This document shows positions 1 to 7,074 of a stretch of DNA of 64,000 bases, piece after piece (the stretch's first letter is position 1; each line of letters starts with the position of its first letter). This stretch comes from JASHUC01 sp035606175 (lineage in GTDB: Bacteria > Pseudomonadota > Gammaproteobacteria > Steroidobacterales > Steroidobacteraceae). The notes beneath the pieces were generated by a model. That model had not been told where the DNA came from. It saw only the letters and a program-made list of their open reading frames with translations, and ran no database searches. A program made the translations under genes and the position numbers. The DNA lies in assembly GCA_035606175.1 (NCBI GenBank), contig DATNFW010000052.1:1-64000 (forward strand). The letters run 5' to 3'.

Positions 1-513
1 ACGAATCGTGCCGTCGGGCTCGTATTCGATGACGGCTTGCGCCTTACTGATCGCGGCGAGCTGCCCGAGACCGTCGGAGAGCTTCATCATCTGCTCGGTG
101 ATGTTCACCGTGTGCTTGACGACCTTGTACGGCCGGCCGAATGCGCCGCGGATCGGATAGTAAGTCGCCTGCACCCAGAGCGGCTTGCCATCCTTGCCGC
201 GCCGCTGGTACTGAGCCGACTGCGCCTCACCCCGCCGCAGCTTCTCCCAGAATTCCCGGTAGGCCGCGGTCTTCGAGTATTCGGGATCGACGAACATCCG
301 GTGGTGCGCGCTGCGCAGCTCCTCGCGCGAGTAGCCGGAGGCTTTCCGAAAGTTCTCGTTCGCGCCGATGACGTTGCCCTGCATGTCGAACTCGATCACG
401 GGGAGCATGCGGCCGAACGCGGCGAGCTGGCGCCGGCTGTCGAGGCAACCTGTAAGAAGTGCCCGCAGTCGGCGCAGGGGCGATCCGCTGAGGGCCGTGG
501 AGCTCTGGGACAT
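1..513 (-). CDS. PAS-domain sensory protein, probably a chemoreceptor (N-terminal part)
   Basis: Only the first 171 codons are in the window; the gene runs off the left edge. After a basic leader of about 30 residues there is one whole PAS domain, with the pattern LPVIEFDMQGNVIGANENF and later HHRMFVDPEY and GKDGKPLWVQATYYPI. A second PAS domain starts with AVIEYEPDGTIR at the edge. Tandem PAS units of this exact style are typical of soluble methyl-accepting chemotaxis proteins such as BdlA, where a signalling domain follows. That domain is not visible, so the chemoreceptor call is an inference; a PAS kinase or cyclase is possible. The ATG at 513 is the first methionine in this frame before the PAS fold and lies 51 bases after the stop of the glycosyltransferase on the same strand, so it may be the last gene of that unit. 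Confidence 0.75.
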   Translation of the reverse strand, partial: MSQSSTALSGSPLRRLRALLTGCLDSRRQLAAFGRMLPVIEFDMQGNVIGANENFRKASGYSREELRSAHHRMFVDPEYSKTAAYREFWEKLRRGEAQSAQYQRRGKDGKPLWVQATYYPIRGAFGRPYKVVKHTVNITEQMMKLSDGLGQLAAISKAQAVIEYEPDGTIR

Positions 514-564
514 GCAGCACTTTATCGGCCCACCCGCATCGTCCTTGATGCGATGTGCGTCGCA

Positions 565-1593
565 CTATTGCGCGAGCCGGCGATATAGGCCGAGGTAGGC
601 CTCGATCATTCGCTCGAGGCCGAAGCGCTCGCGTGCGGCGCGGCGACACCGTTCGGGGTCGATCTGCATGGCCGCCTCGATGGCGCGGGCCATCCCGGCT
701 GCATCGTCCACGATGAATCCCGAGACGCCATGTTCGATGACCTCCGGGAGCGCGCCGATTCGATAGCCGATCGGTGGCGTGCCTGCCGCGAGCGCCTCCA
801 TGGCGACGAGCGAGGAGGTCTCCTCGATGCGGCTCGGTATGAGGAGGCAGCGGGCGCCCTCGAGCAGGCGGCGCTTGCGTGCGCCCGAGACGGGTCCGAT
901 CCAGCGCCGCCGCGCATCGAGTCGCGGAGCGATCCGCTCACGGAAGTATTGCTCGTGCTCCGGATACGCAAACACGTGTCCGGCGAGCAGCATCGGCCTG
1001 CCTGCGAGGGCTGCGGCATCGAGCGCCTCGTCATAGGCCTTCTCGGGACAGATGCGCCCCAGGGCGAGTACGTAGCCGCGCCGCGCATGCGGCCGGGCCG
1101 GCGGCACTTCGACTCCGTTGTCGATCGCCGGCAGGAGCGCTGCGCTTGCAATGGCGCGCGCCTGCGCGGCGGAGACCGGAACGAGCCACGTATTGGGACG
1201 CGCGGGATTCAGCGCCTCGGTGGGATAGGACGCGGCCGGCAGATGCAGCGTCGCGAGCACGGGCAGACCGGCCGCCGGCAAATAGGCGGCGAAGTCGAGA
1301 CCATGCAAATGGACGACATCCACCGGCTCGCGAGCACACACCTCCGCGATCGCGGCCCGCACGCGGGCCTGAGCACGTGCGCGGCATGCGGGATCGAACG
1401 GACCGGGCTCCGCGGCAATCTCTACGAGCGATCCGGCGGTGCGGGAGCCCGCCCGCGCGATGACGATCGAGCGGTGTCCGCGCTCGACGAGTGCGCCATC
1501 GAGCGCGGCGAGAATCTGCTCGGCACCGCCCACCGGATCGCGCGAGACCGGCGCAAGCGGGAAAGCCACACTGAGCACGGTGAGCGCGGTCAC
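565..1593 (-). CDS. Glycosyltransferase family 4
   Basis: A 342-residue GT-B glycosyltransferase. The N-terminal Rossmann half has the glycine-rich acceptor loop (PVGGAEQIL) and a DVVHLHG strand; the C-terminal half has the donor-site motif EETSSLVAMEALAAG, the EX7E pattern of GT4 retaining enzymes, followed by GALPEVIEHGVSGF. It should transfer a sugar from an NDP-sugar, donor and acceptor unknown. The start is a GTG at 1593 whose last two bases form the stop of the upstream deacetylase (GTGA overlap), so the two are translationally coupled. Frames extending further upstream only overlap the deacetylase gene. It is the last of three coupled carbohydrate genes. Confidence 0.87.
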   Translation of the reverse strand: MTALTVLSVAFPLAPVSRDPVGGAEQILAALDGALVERGHRSIVIARAGSRTAGSLVEIAAEPGPFDPACRARAQARVRAAIAEVCAREPVDVVHLHGLDFAAYLPAAGLPVLATLHLPAASYPTEALNPARPNTWLVPVSAAQARAIASAALLPAIDNGVEVPPARPHARRGYVLALGRICPEKAYDEALDAAALAGRPMLLAGHVFAYPEHEQYFRERIAPRLDARRRWIGPVSGARKRRLLEGARCLLIPSRIEETSSLVAMEALAAGTPPIGYRIGALPEVIEHGVSGFIVDDAAGMARAIEAAMQIDPERCRRAARERFGLERMIEAYLGLYRRLAQ

Positions 1594-2330
1594 CCGAGCT
1601 CGAGCGCGGCAAGCGCCCGCGCTGCCTCGCAGCGCCACTCCCCGCTCTCGATTCCCCAGTCGAGCCGGTCATAGAGAGCTGCACCGGGGGGCGGCGGGAA
1701 GGTGAAGTCATACTCCGGTGCGCTCCGCACCCGCTCGATCGCGATCGGGAATTCCGCGACCACGGCGCGCTGTGAGGCGAACTCGGCGAGGGCGGCGCGC
1801 TTGCGCTCGCGCTGCGTGGAATTGAGCTCGAACGCGGTCTCGGGGCGAGCGGGATCGTCCCAGAAGACACCCCGCGATACTGTCTCGCCAACGGCGTGAT
1901 AGCTCGGGAATTCCAGCCGCCGCGGCGCCTGGCCCAAGGAGCGCACGAGTCGAGCGCAGGCGGCGGCAACCGCGAACGCAGCCGCGTCGTGATCCGGATG
2001 GCCGCCCTCGTACGGATGGGTGATCACGCACTCGACGTCCGCAAGGACCGGAATCAGCTCGCGTGCGATGGCCTCGAGCTGGAAGAGGGTCTCCTGGTCG
2101 GCCACGCCGAGTGGGACGCGGCGCTGGACCCTCGCTCCGGCAACGGTCAGGGCGCGGTCGAGCTCGATGGCCCGTGCGCGGGCATACGCCTCACGCGTCT
2201 CGAACCCTGCATTCCGCGCGTCCTGCAAGTCGCGTGGCGCACCGTCCGTGAGGTGCACGAGCGTGAGCGAGCCGAGCTCGGCGATGCGGCCGCCGAGGCC
2301 GAGCACCTCGTCGTCGGGGTGCGCTGCCAC
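1590..2330 (-). CDS. PIG-L (LmbE-like) family deacetylase
   Basis: A zinc-dependent N-acetyl-sugar deacetylase-like protein of about 246 residues. The metal-binding AHPDDE motif stands at the very N-terminus and the second metal site HPYEGGHPDHDAAAF lies near residue 110. The family removes acetyl groups from N-acetylglucosamine conjugates, as in MshB, BshB and GPI synthesis. The frame stays open far upstream but overlaps the preceding glycosyltransferase. The only standard start near the family N-terminus is GTG at 2330, which leaves no strand before AHPDDE; a non-standard ATC at 2339 would restore the usual few residues, so the true start is uncertain. It lies between two GT4 genes, suggesting that a sugar is added and then deacetylated. 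Confidence 0.85.
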   Translation of the reverse strand: MAAHPDDEVLGLGGRIAELGSLTLVHLTDGAPRDLQDARNAGFETREAYARARAIELDRALTVAGARVQRRVPLGVADQETLFQLEAIARELIPVLADVECVITHPYEGGHPDHDAAAFAVAAACARLVRSLGQAPRRLEFPSYHAVGETVSRGVFWDDPARPETAFELNSTQRERKRAALAEFASQRAVVAEFPIAIERVRSAPEYDFTFPPPPGAALYDRLDWGIESGEWRCEAARALAALELG

Positions 2331-2346
2331 GATTGCGATGCCACGG

Positions 2347-3399
2347 CTAAGCCACGCGCAGCTTCGGTGTCGTTGCGCGCGCGATCTTCGCATAGAGCGC
2401 CTCGTAGTCGCGTGCCATGCGCTCCGCCGAGAACTCCCGCTCGAAGCTCGCACGAATCGTGCGTCGGTCCAAGCGATCGAGCCGCCCGACGGCCCCGACG
2501 GCTTCCTCGACGCTCTCGACGATAAAACCCGTGACGCCGTCCTCGATGACCTCCGGCACGGAGCCGCAGGGGAATGCGATGACGGGAGTACCGCAGGCCA
2601 TCGACTCGATGATGACGAGGCCGAAGGGCTCGGGCCAGTCGACCGGGAAGAGCAGCGCGCGTGCGTTGCCGAGGAACGCGCTCTTCTCTGTCTCCCCGAT
2701 CTCCCCGATGTACTCGACGAGCGGATGATCGAGAAGCGGCGCCACGGTGCGCTCGAAGTACTCGCGATCGGCGTGGTCCACCTTCGCCGCAATCCGCAGC
2801 GGCAGGCCCGTGCGCCGCGCGATCTCGATCGCCCGATCGGGTCGCTTCTCAGGCGACATTCGCCCGAGGAACGCGAGATAGTTCTCGCGCGGGCGGGCGG
2901 TAAAGTCGAGCAGGTCCTGCGGCAGTCCGTGATAGACGGTGCCGATCCAGTTGGCCGAGGCGAGTGGACGGCGCTGATCGTCGGAGATGGAGACGAGCGG
3001 GAACTGTGGAAAATGCTGGTAGAGGGGCGGCAGGTCCGGCAGGTCGACGCGTCCGTGCAGCGTCGTGAGCGTGCGGGCGGCGAGATCGCGGAAGATCGGA
3101 AAGTGCAGCAGATCGACGTGGAAATGCAGCACGTCGAACTCGGCGGCGCGGCTGTGTACTTCGGCCAGCATGACCAGAAGATGCGGCAGCGGGTCGAGCA
3201 CCCCCGCGTCGAGGCGCAGGGCGCGCTCGCGGCAAGCGACGAGCTCTGCGCTCGTTTCGGAATCTCCGCTCGCGAAGAGCGTCACCTGGTGACCCGAGCG
3301 AACGAGCTCCTCCGTGAGATAAGAGACGATCCGCTCGGTCCCGCCATAAAGCTTCGGGGGAACAGCCTCGACGAGCGGTGCAACCTGGGCAATCCTCAT
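2347..3399 (-). CDS. Glycosyltransferase family 4
   Basis: A 350-residue GT4 enzyme. MRIAQVAPLVEAVPPKLYGGTERIV gives the classic N-terminal acceptor loop (PPKLYGGTE), VLHFHVD the next strand, LGRMSPEKRPD the donor-domain entry, and EPFGLVIIESMACGTPVIAF the EX7E donor motif. This is close to uncharacterised GT4 proteins that share the PPxxYGGTE start. The ATG at 3399 has a good AGGAG-type site about 10 bases upstream, and longer versions of the frame lack a better one. It leads the reverse transcription unit GT4, PIG-L deacetylase, GT4, and is divergent from the ferritin-like pair. Donor and acceptor cannot be read from sequence. Confidence 0.88.
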   Translation of the reverse strand: MRIAQVAPLVEAVPPKLYGGTERIVSYLTEELVRSGHQVTLFASGDSETSAELVACRERALRLDAGVLDPLPHLLVMLAEVHSRAAEFDVLHFHVDLLHFPIFRDLAARTLTTLHGRVDLPDLPPLYQHFPQFPLVSISDDQRRPLASANWIGTVYHGLPQDLLDFTARPRENYLAFLGRMSPEKRPDRAIEIARRTGLPLRIAAKVDHADREYFERTVAPLLDHPLVEYIGEIGETEKSAFLGNARALLFPVDWPEPFGLVIIESMACGTPVIAFPCGSVPEVIEDGVTGFIVESVEEAVGAVGRLDRLDRRTIRASFEREFSAERMARDYEALYAKIARATTPKLRVA

Positions 3400-3571
3400 T
3401 TCCTTAGCTCCTTGTGTCCTGTGCTTCAATCGCACGCCTTCCGCGAGCGGGGCGTCGCCTTCGCCGCAAGATTGATTCCACCCTGCCGCACGGCGATTCC
3501 GTCGGGCCGCATGATTCTTGCTTTGCGGTCGCATCCACCGCGTCCGGCCCCGACTGCCAAGGAGAACGACG
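3400..3571. promoter_or_regulatory. Divergent intergenic region between glycosyltransferase and ferritin-like genes
   Basis: These 172 bases separate two divergent units, so promoters for both should lie here. I see Shine-Dalgarno sequences at both ends (AAGGAG before the forward gene and a matching one on the reverse strand), but no convincing -35/-10 pair or operator. Confidence 0.4.
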
Positions 3572-4741
3572 ATGGCGCTCAGCCTCTTCGATGGAAAGGG
3601 AACGCCGCTCGAGCGGCAGAGGTTCACGTGGCGCGAGCTGGTCGGCAAACCGATCAGCAAGCTCGACGATGACGCCTTCACGCGCGTCCGCATCATTCTC
3701 ATGAACGGGATAGAGGCCGAAGCGCTGCGCTTCGGCCACAATGCGGCGCGGATGTCCGCGGAGCTGCGCGAGCCCCTCGCTGCCGTAAGACGCATCGAGC
3801 AACACCAGCAAACGATGGTCAACTGGCTCCTCGGCGCGGACCACTCCCCTCTCGAGACGACGATCGGCTATGAGCAAGTCGCGATCGAGGTGACTGCCGC
3901 GCTCGCGCGCACGGAACCCGATCCGTACGTGGCCCAGGCGCTGCGCTTCGCGATGCTCGAGGACTTCGATCATCTCTATCGCTACTCGGCGCTGATGGAT
4001 CGCTTGACCGGGATGGACCCGAACAACATCCTGCAGTGCTACACGGATATTCTGCCCGGCCGACCGACCTCGGCCGAGCACCGCGCGCCGCACGACGATC
4101 TCGCTCGGCCCTGGGACAAACGAACGGCCGCGCCGCTGACGAAGCTCCACACGATGACCATCACCGCCGGGGAGCAGCAGACGCACGACTACTACATGAA
4201 CGTCGGCCCGATGTTCGCCGACCCGATTGCGCGCCAGACCTATGCCGAGATCGCCTCGATCGAGGAGCAGCACGTGACCCAGTACGAGTCGCTCCTCGAT
4301 CCGACGCAGAGCCTCATCGAGCAATGGCTGCTGCACGAGGCGAACGAGGCGTATCTCTACTACGGGTGCGCGCAGCAGGAGCCGAACCCTCGCATCAAGG
4401 CGATCTGGGAGCGGATGCTCGACTACGAGCTCGGCCATTTCCGGCTCGCCTGCGAGTGCATGAAGCGGTACGAGAAGCGCGATCCCGCAGAGCTCTTTCC
4501 CGAGCAACTCCCCGAGCTGTTCCCGTACGAGAGCAACCGCAACTTCGTGCGCGAGGTGCTCGGGCGGGAGCTCGAGCTCGCCAAGCGCGGGCTCGACTTC
4601 GTGCCTCGCTCGGACGAGAGCCGAGCCTCCATCGACTATCGCGCGCAGCTCAACTCCGCGGGCTCGCCGACCGACATCGTGGCGGCCGGCTACCACTGGC
4701 GGCCGGGCACCGAGCTCAACCTGCGTGCCGTCAACCTCTAG
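3572..4741 (+). CDS. Ferritin-like di-iron domain protein (389 aa)
   Basis: A helical protein without a signal peptide. Carboxylate and histidine spacing fits a ferritin-like four-helix bundle in the C-terminal half: E201, E231xxH234, E255 or E258, and E286xxH289. The N-terminal half carries a second, looser set (E48, RIEQH near 75, E106, LEDFDH near 130), so the protein may be a tandem ferritin-like fold. Such domains bind two iron or manganese ions and store metal, scavenge peroxide or oxidise a substrate; which applies here is unknown. The ATG at 3572 follows AAGGAGAACGACG. It is followed after 16 bases by a second, shorter ferritin-like gene, so the two are probably co-transcribed and may act together. 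Confidence 0.75.
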   Translation: MALSLFDGKGTPLERQRFTWRELVGKPISKLDDDAFTRVRIILMNGIEAEALRFGHNAARMSAELREPLAAVRRIEQHQQTMVNWLLGADHSPLETTIGYEQVAIEVTAALARTEPDPYVAQALRFAMLEDFDHLYRYSALMDRLTGMDPNNILQCYTDILPGRPTSAEHRAPHDDLARPWDKRTAAPLTKLHTMTITAGEQQTHDYYMNVGPMFADPIARQTYAEIASIEEQHVTQYESLLDPTQSLIEQWLLHEANEAYLYYGCAQQEPNPRIKAIWERMLDYELGHFRLACECMKRYEKRDPAELFPEQLPELFPYESNRNFVREVLGRELELAKRGLDFVPRSDESRASIDYRAQLNSAGSPTDIVAAGYHWRPGTELNLRAVNL

Positions 4742-4757
4742 GCAAGGAGCAGCCCAA

Positions 4758-5513
4758 ATGGAGAAATCTTCCGAGCTCACGCTGAAGAATCGCACCGGGA
4801 TGCAGCTATCCCCGCGACACGCGCGGGAGCTGCTCGAGACGGTCGAGAGCGCAGGCGCGGCGATACCGTTGGAAAATGGGCAAGCACTCGCCGCTGCGCG
4901 CGGCGCTTACATCGCCGAAGCCGACCCGCTCGGCACCTTGCCGGCTCCGGCGACGCTCAAGGGCGTCCTCAAATCAGGAGCAAAGATGGTTGCGGGCCTG
5001 CGCCCGCAGGTGTTCATCGACAAGCTCGCGGAACGAGCCGCGTTCGAGCGCGGCGGCACGCGCCTTTACGAGGCGCTGCTCGCCAAATTTGCAGCCGAAG
5101 CCAGAGCAAGCCGCAACATCGCCGCGAATACGGACCTCACCGAGGAACGGCTCGTGCGTATGCGCGCGGAAGAGGCTGAGCACTTCGCACTCGTCTCCGA
5201 GTGCATCGAGACGCTCGGCGCCGACCCGACCGTCGAGACCCCGAGCGCCGATGTGATCGGGGTTGCCTCCCTGGGACTGCTTCAGGTCGTCTCGGACCCG
5301 CGCACCTCGCTCACACAGTCCCTGCAGGCACTCCTCGCCGCCGAGCTCATCGACCGCGAGGGCTGGGAGCTGCTCATCACGATGGCCGATGAGCTCGGTG
5401 AGCGCGATATCGTTACCCGGTTTCGAGAGGCGCTTCGGCAGGAGGATGAGCACTTGCTGTCCGTGCGCCGCTGGCACGTCTCGCTCAGCCTCGGCGCAAG
5501 CGGCGCGGATTGA
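4758..5513 (+). CDS. Ferritin-like domain protein (251 aa)
   Basis: A helical cytosolic protein. The last two helices carry EEAEHF (around residue 140) and EDEHLL (around residue 230), the ExxH metal-ligand signature of ferritin-like proteins; AEARASRNIAA and ALLAAELIDREGWELL supply the partner helices. Resembles bacterial proteins annotated only as ferritin-like or DUF892-like, often next to stress and sugar genes. The start ATG at 4758 follows AAGGAG with 8 bases of spacing. It is the second gene of the forward pair beginning at 3572; the shared fold and tight spacing suggest a joint oxidative or metal-stress role, not shown directly. Confidence 0.7.
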   Translation: MEKSSELTLKNRTGMQLSPRHARELLETVESAGAAIPLENGQALAAARGAYIAEADPLGTLPAPATLKGVLKSGAKMVAGLRPQVFIDKLAERAAFERGGTRLYEALLAKFAAEARASRNIAANTDLTEERLVRMRAEEAEHFALVSECIETLGADPTVETPSADVIGVASLGLLQVVSDPRTSLTQSLQALLAAELIDREGWELLITMADELGERDIVTRFREALRQEDEHLLSVRRWHVSLSLGASGAD

Positions 5514-5585
5514 CGCGCTCGTGCTCGGGGCCCGCGGCACGGGCACGGGCATCACGGGCACGGGCTGGACAAAAGCAGGCGATAG

Positions 5586-6806
5586 CTATTCGCTATAGCC
5601 GCGCTCGCCGTGCAGGGCGAGATCGAGGCCTTCGCGCTCCTGATCCTCGGTGACGCGCAGTCCAAGGACTGCATCGAGGACCTTGAGGATGATGAACGTC
5701 GCGAGCCCACACCAGGCAACGGAGGCGAACACGCCCATCGCCTGCACCCCGAGCTGAGAGCCGAGCGTCATGCCTTTGGCATATCCGACGCCTCCGAATG
5801 CCGATCCCATGAATACGGCGGTGAGCAGCGTACCGAGAATGCCCCCGACTCCGTGGACCGGCGAGACATCGAGTGAATCGTCGATGTGAAAAGCGCGCTT
5901 GAGGATCTGCGTCGCAAGGAAGCACACGATCCCCGCGATCGCGCCGATGATGAGCGCGCCCTCGGGGCCGACGTAGCCCGAGGCGGGCGTGATGGTGCCG
6001 AGCCCGGCGACCATCCCCGTCATGATGCCGAGCAGACTCGGCTTGCCGAAGCGCAGCCATTCCATGGCCATCCATGCAAGAGCGCCGGTCGATGCGGCGA
6101 GGTGCGTGACGAGGATCGCCATCGCGGCCGAGCCGTTCGCCGCGAGCGCGCTGCCGCCGTTGAATCCGAACCAGCCCACCCACAGCATGCCCGCCCCGAG
6201 CACGGTGAGCGGCATGTTGTGAGGCGGCATCGGGTGATGCGGAAAGCCCTTGCGCTCGCGCATCACGAGCGCCGTGACGAGCGCAGCGACACCTGCCGTC
6301 GTGTGCACGACGATGCCGCCGGCGAAGTCGACCACGCCCCGTTGGGCGAGCCATCCGCCGCCCCAGACCCAGTGGGCGATCGGCACGTAGACGATGAGGA
6401 GCCAGAGGCCGGCAAACCAGAGCACCGCGCTGAATTTCATACGCTCGGCGAAGGCGCCGATGACGAGCGCCGGGGTGATGATCGCGAAGGTGAGCTGGAA
6501 CATCGCGAATGCCGCCTCCGGGGTCGTACCCCGGAGGGAATCGCGACCGATTCCCGCGAAGCCGATATCGGTGAGCGGCCCGATGAGTGCGCCAGGGGCG
6601 CCCTTGATGCCGAATGTGAGCCCGTAGGCCCCCGCGAACCAGAGCACGCTGACCAGGCATGCAATCGCAAAGCACTGGGTCGAGATCGAAAGCACGTTCT
6701 TCGTGCGCACCAGTCCCGAATAGAAAGCTGCGAGTCCGGGCAGCGTCATGAGCAGCACGAGCGCCGTAGCGGTGATGAGCCAGGCGGTATCCCCGGTGTT
6801 GAGCAT
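5586..6806 (-). CDS. amtB: Ammonium channel AmtB
   Basis: A 406-residue inner-membrane protein with about eleven hydrophobic segments. The key residues of the Amt family fall at almost the E. coli positions: D160 (DFAGG), the pore twin histidines H168 (VVHTTAG) and H318 (VHGVGG), and the periplasmic gate phenylalanine region in AMFQLTFAIITPALV. It conducts ammonium or ammonia into the cell. The mature-type start MLNTGDTAWL has no obvious long signal peptide. ATG 6806 is preceded by GAGGGGGCTCA; upstream extensions of the frame are not Amt-like. The usual partner glnK is not adjacent. The C-terminal tail is short and ends in GERGYSE. Confidence 0.95.
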   Translation of the reverse strand: MLNTGDTAWLITATALVLLMTLPGLAAFYSGLVRTKNVLSISTQCFAIACLVSVLWFAGAYGLTFGIKGAPGALIGPLTDIGFAGIGRDSLRGTTPEAAFAMFQLTFAIITPALVIGAFAERMKFSAVLWFAGLWLLIVYVPIAHWVWGGGWLAQRGVVDFAGGIVVHTTAGVAALVTALVMRERKGFPHHPMPPHNMPLTVLGAGMLWVGWFGFNGGSALAANGSAAMAILVTHLAASTGALAWMAMEWLRFGKPSLLGIMTGMVAGLGTITPASGYVGPEGALIIGAIAGIVCFLATQILKRAFHIDDSLDVSPVHGVGGILGTLLTAVFMGSAFGGVGYAKGMTLGSQLGVQAMGVFASVAWCGLATFIILKVLDAVLGLRVTEDQEREGLDLALHGERGYSE

Positions 6807-6919
6807 TGAGCCCCCTCGAGTGTCCGGCGGCGATGCCGGCTTTCTGAATTCGCGCCCCTTGGCGAGCGCGCGCGGATTGTACAGGCGCCTTCCGCCCACA
6901 ACCGGCCACGCCCTCTTTT

Positions 6920-6955
6920 GCACCAGTCCTGGGCAGCACCGCACCAGATCAGTGC
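6920..6955. promoter_or_regulatory. Possible NtrC-type inverted repeats upstream of amtB
   Basis: GCACCAGATCAGTGC at 6941-6955 is GCAC-N7-GTGC, the arm sequence and spacing of NtrC sites; a second, degenerate half-match GCACCAGTCCTGGGC lies at 6920-6934. A TACAAT-like -10 for amtB reads on the reverse strand at 6881-6876. I could not find a convincing sigma-54 GG-N10-GC element, so nitrogen control is only a suggestion. The same region precedes the divergent TonB receptor gene. Confidence 0.3.
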
Positions 6956-7074
6956 ACGCGAGGCGCTTTCGCACGAAAGGATTCAAGAAAATCTCGATTC
7001 GCGGCGCAGCGCGGCCGTCATAGACTCGGCTGCAGATGGCGGCCGCCGCTCGGCCGAGCGAACCCACCGCAACG

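Noticed and set aside
565..2330. Mycothiol- or bacillithiol-like thiol pathway
   Set aside because: Only transferase and deacetylase types are present; the cysteine ligase is missing and GT4 specificity cannot be read.
2020..3672. A 550-codon forward frame
   Set aside because: Antisense to the deacetylase and glycosyltransferase, which have clear motifs.
3404..4795. A 463-codon reverse frame
   Set aside because: Antisense to the ferritin-like gene, no domain.
6807..6940. Sigma-54 promoter for amtB
   Set aside because: No GG-N10-GC pair with acceptable flanks was found.
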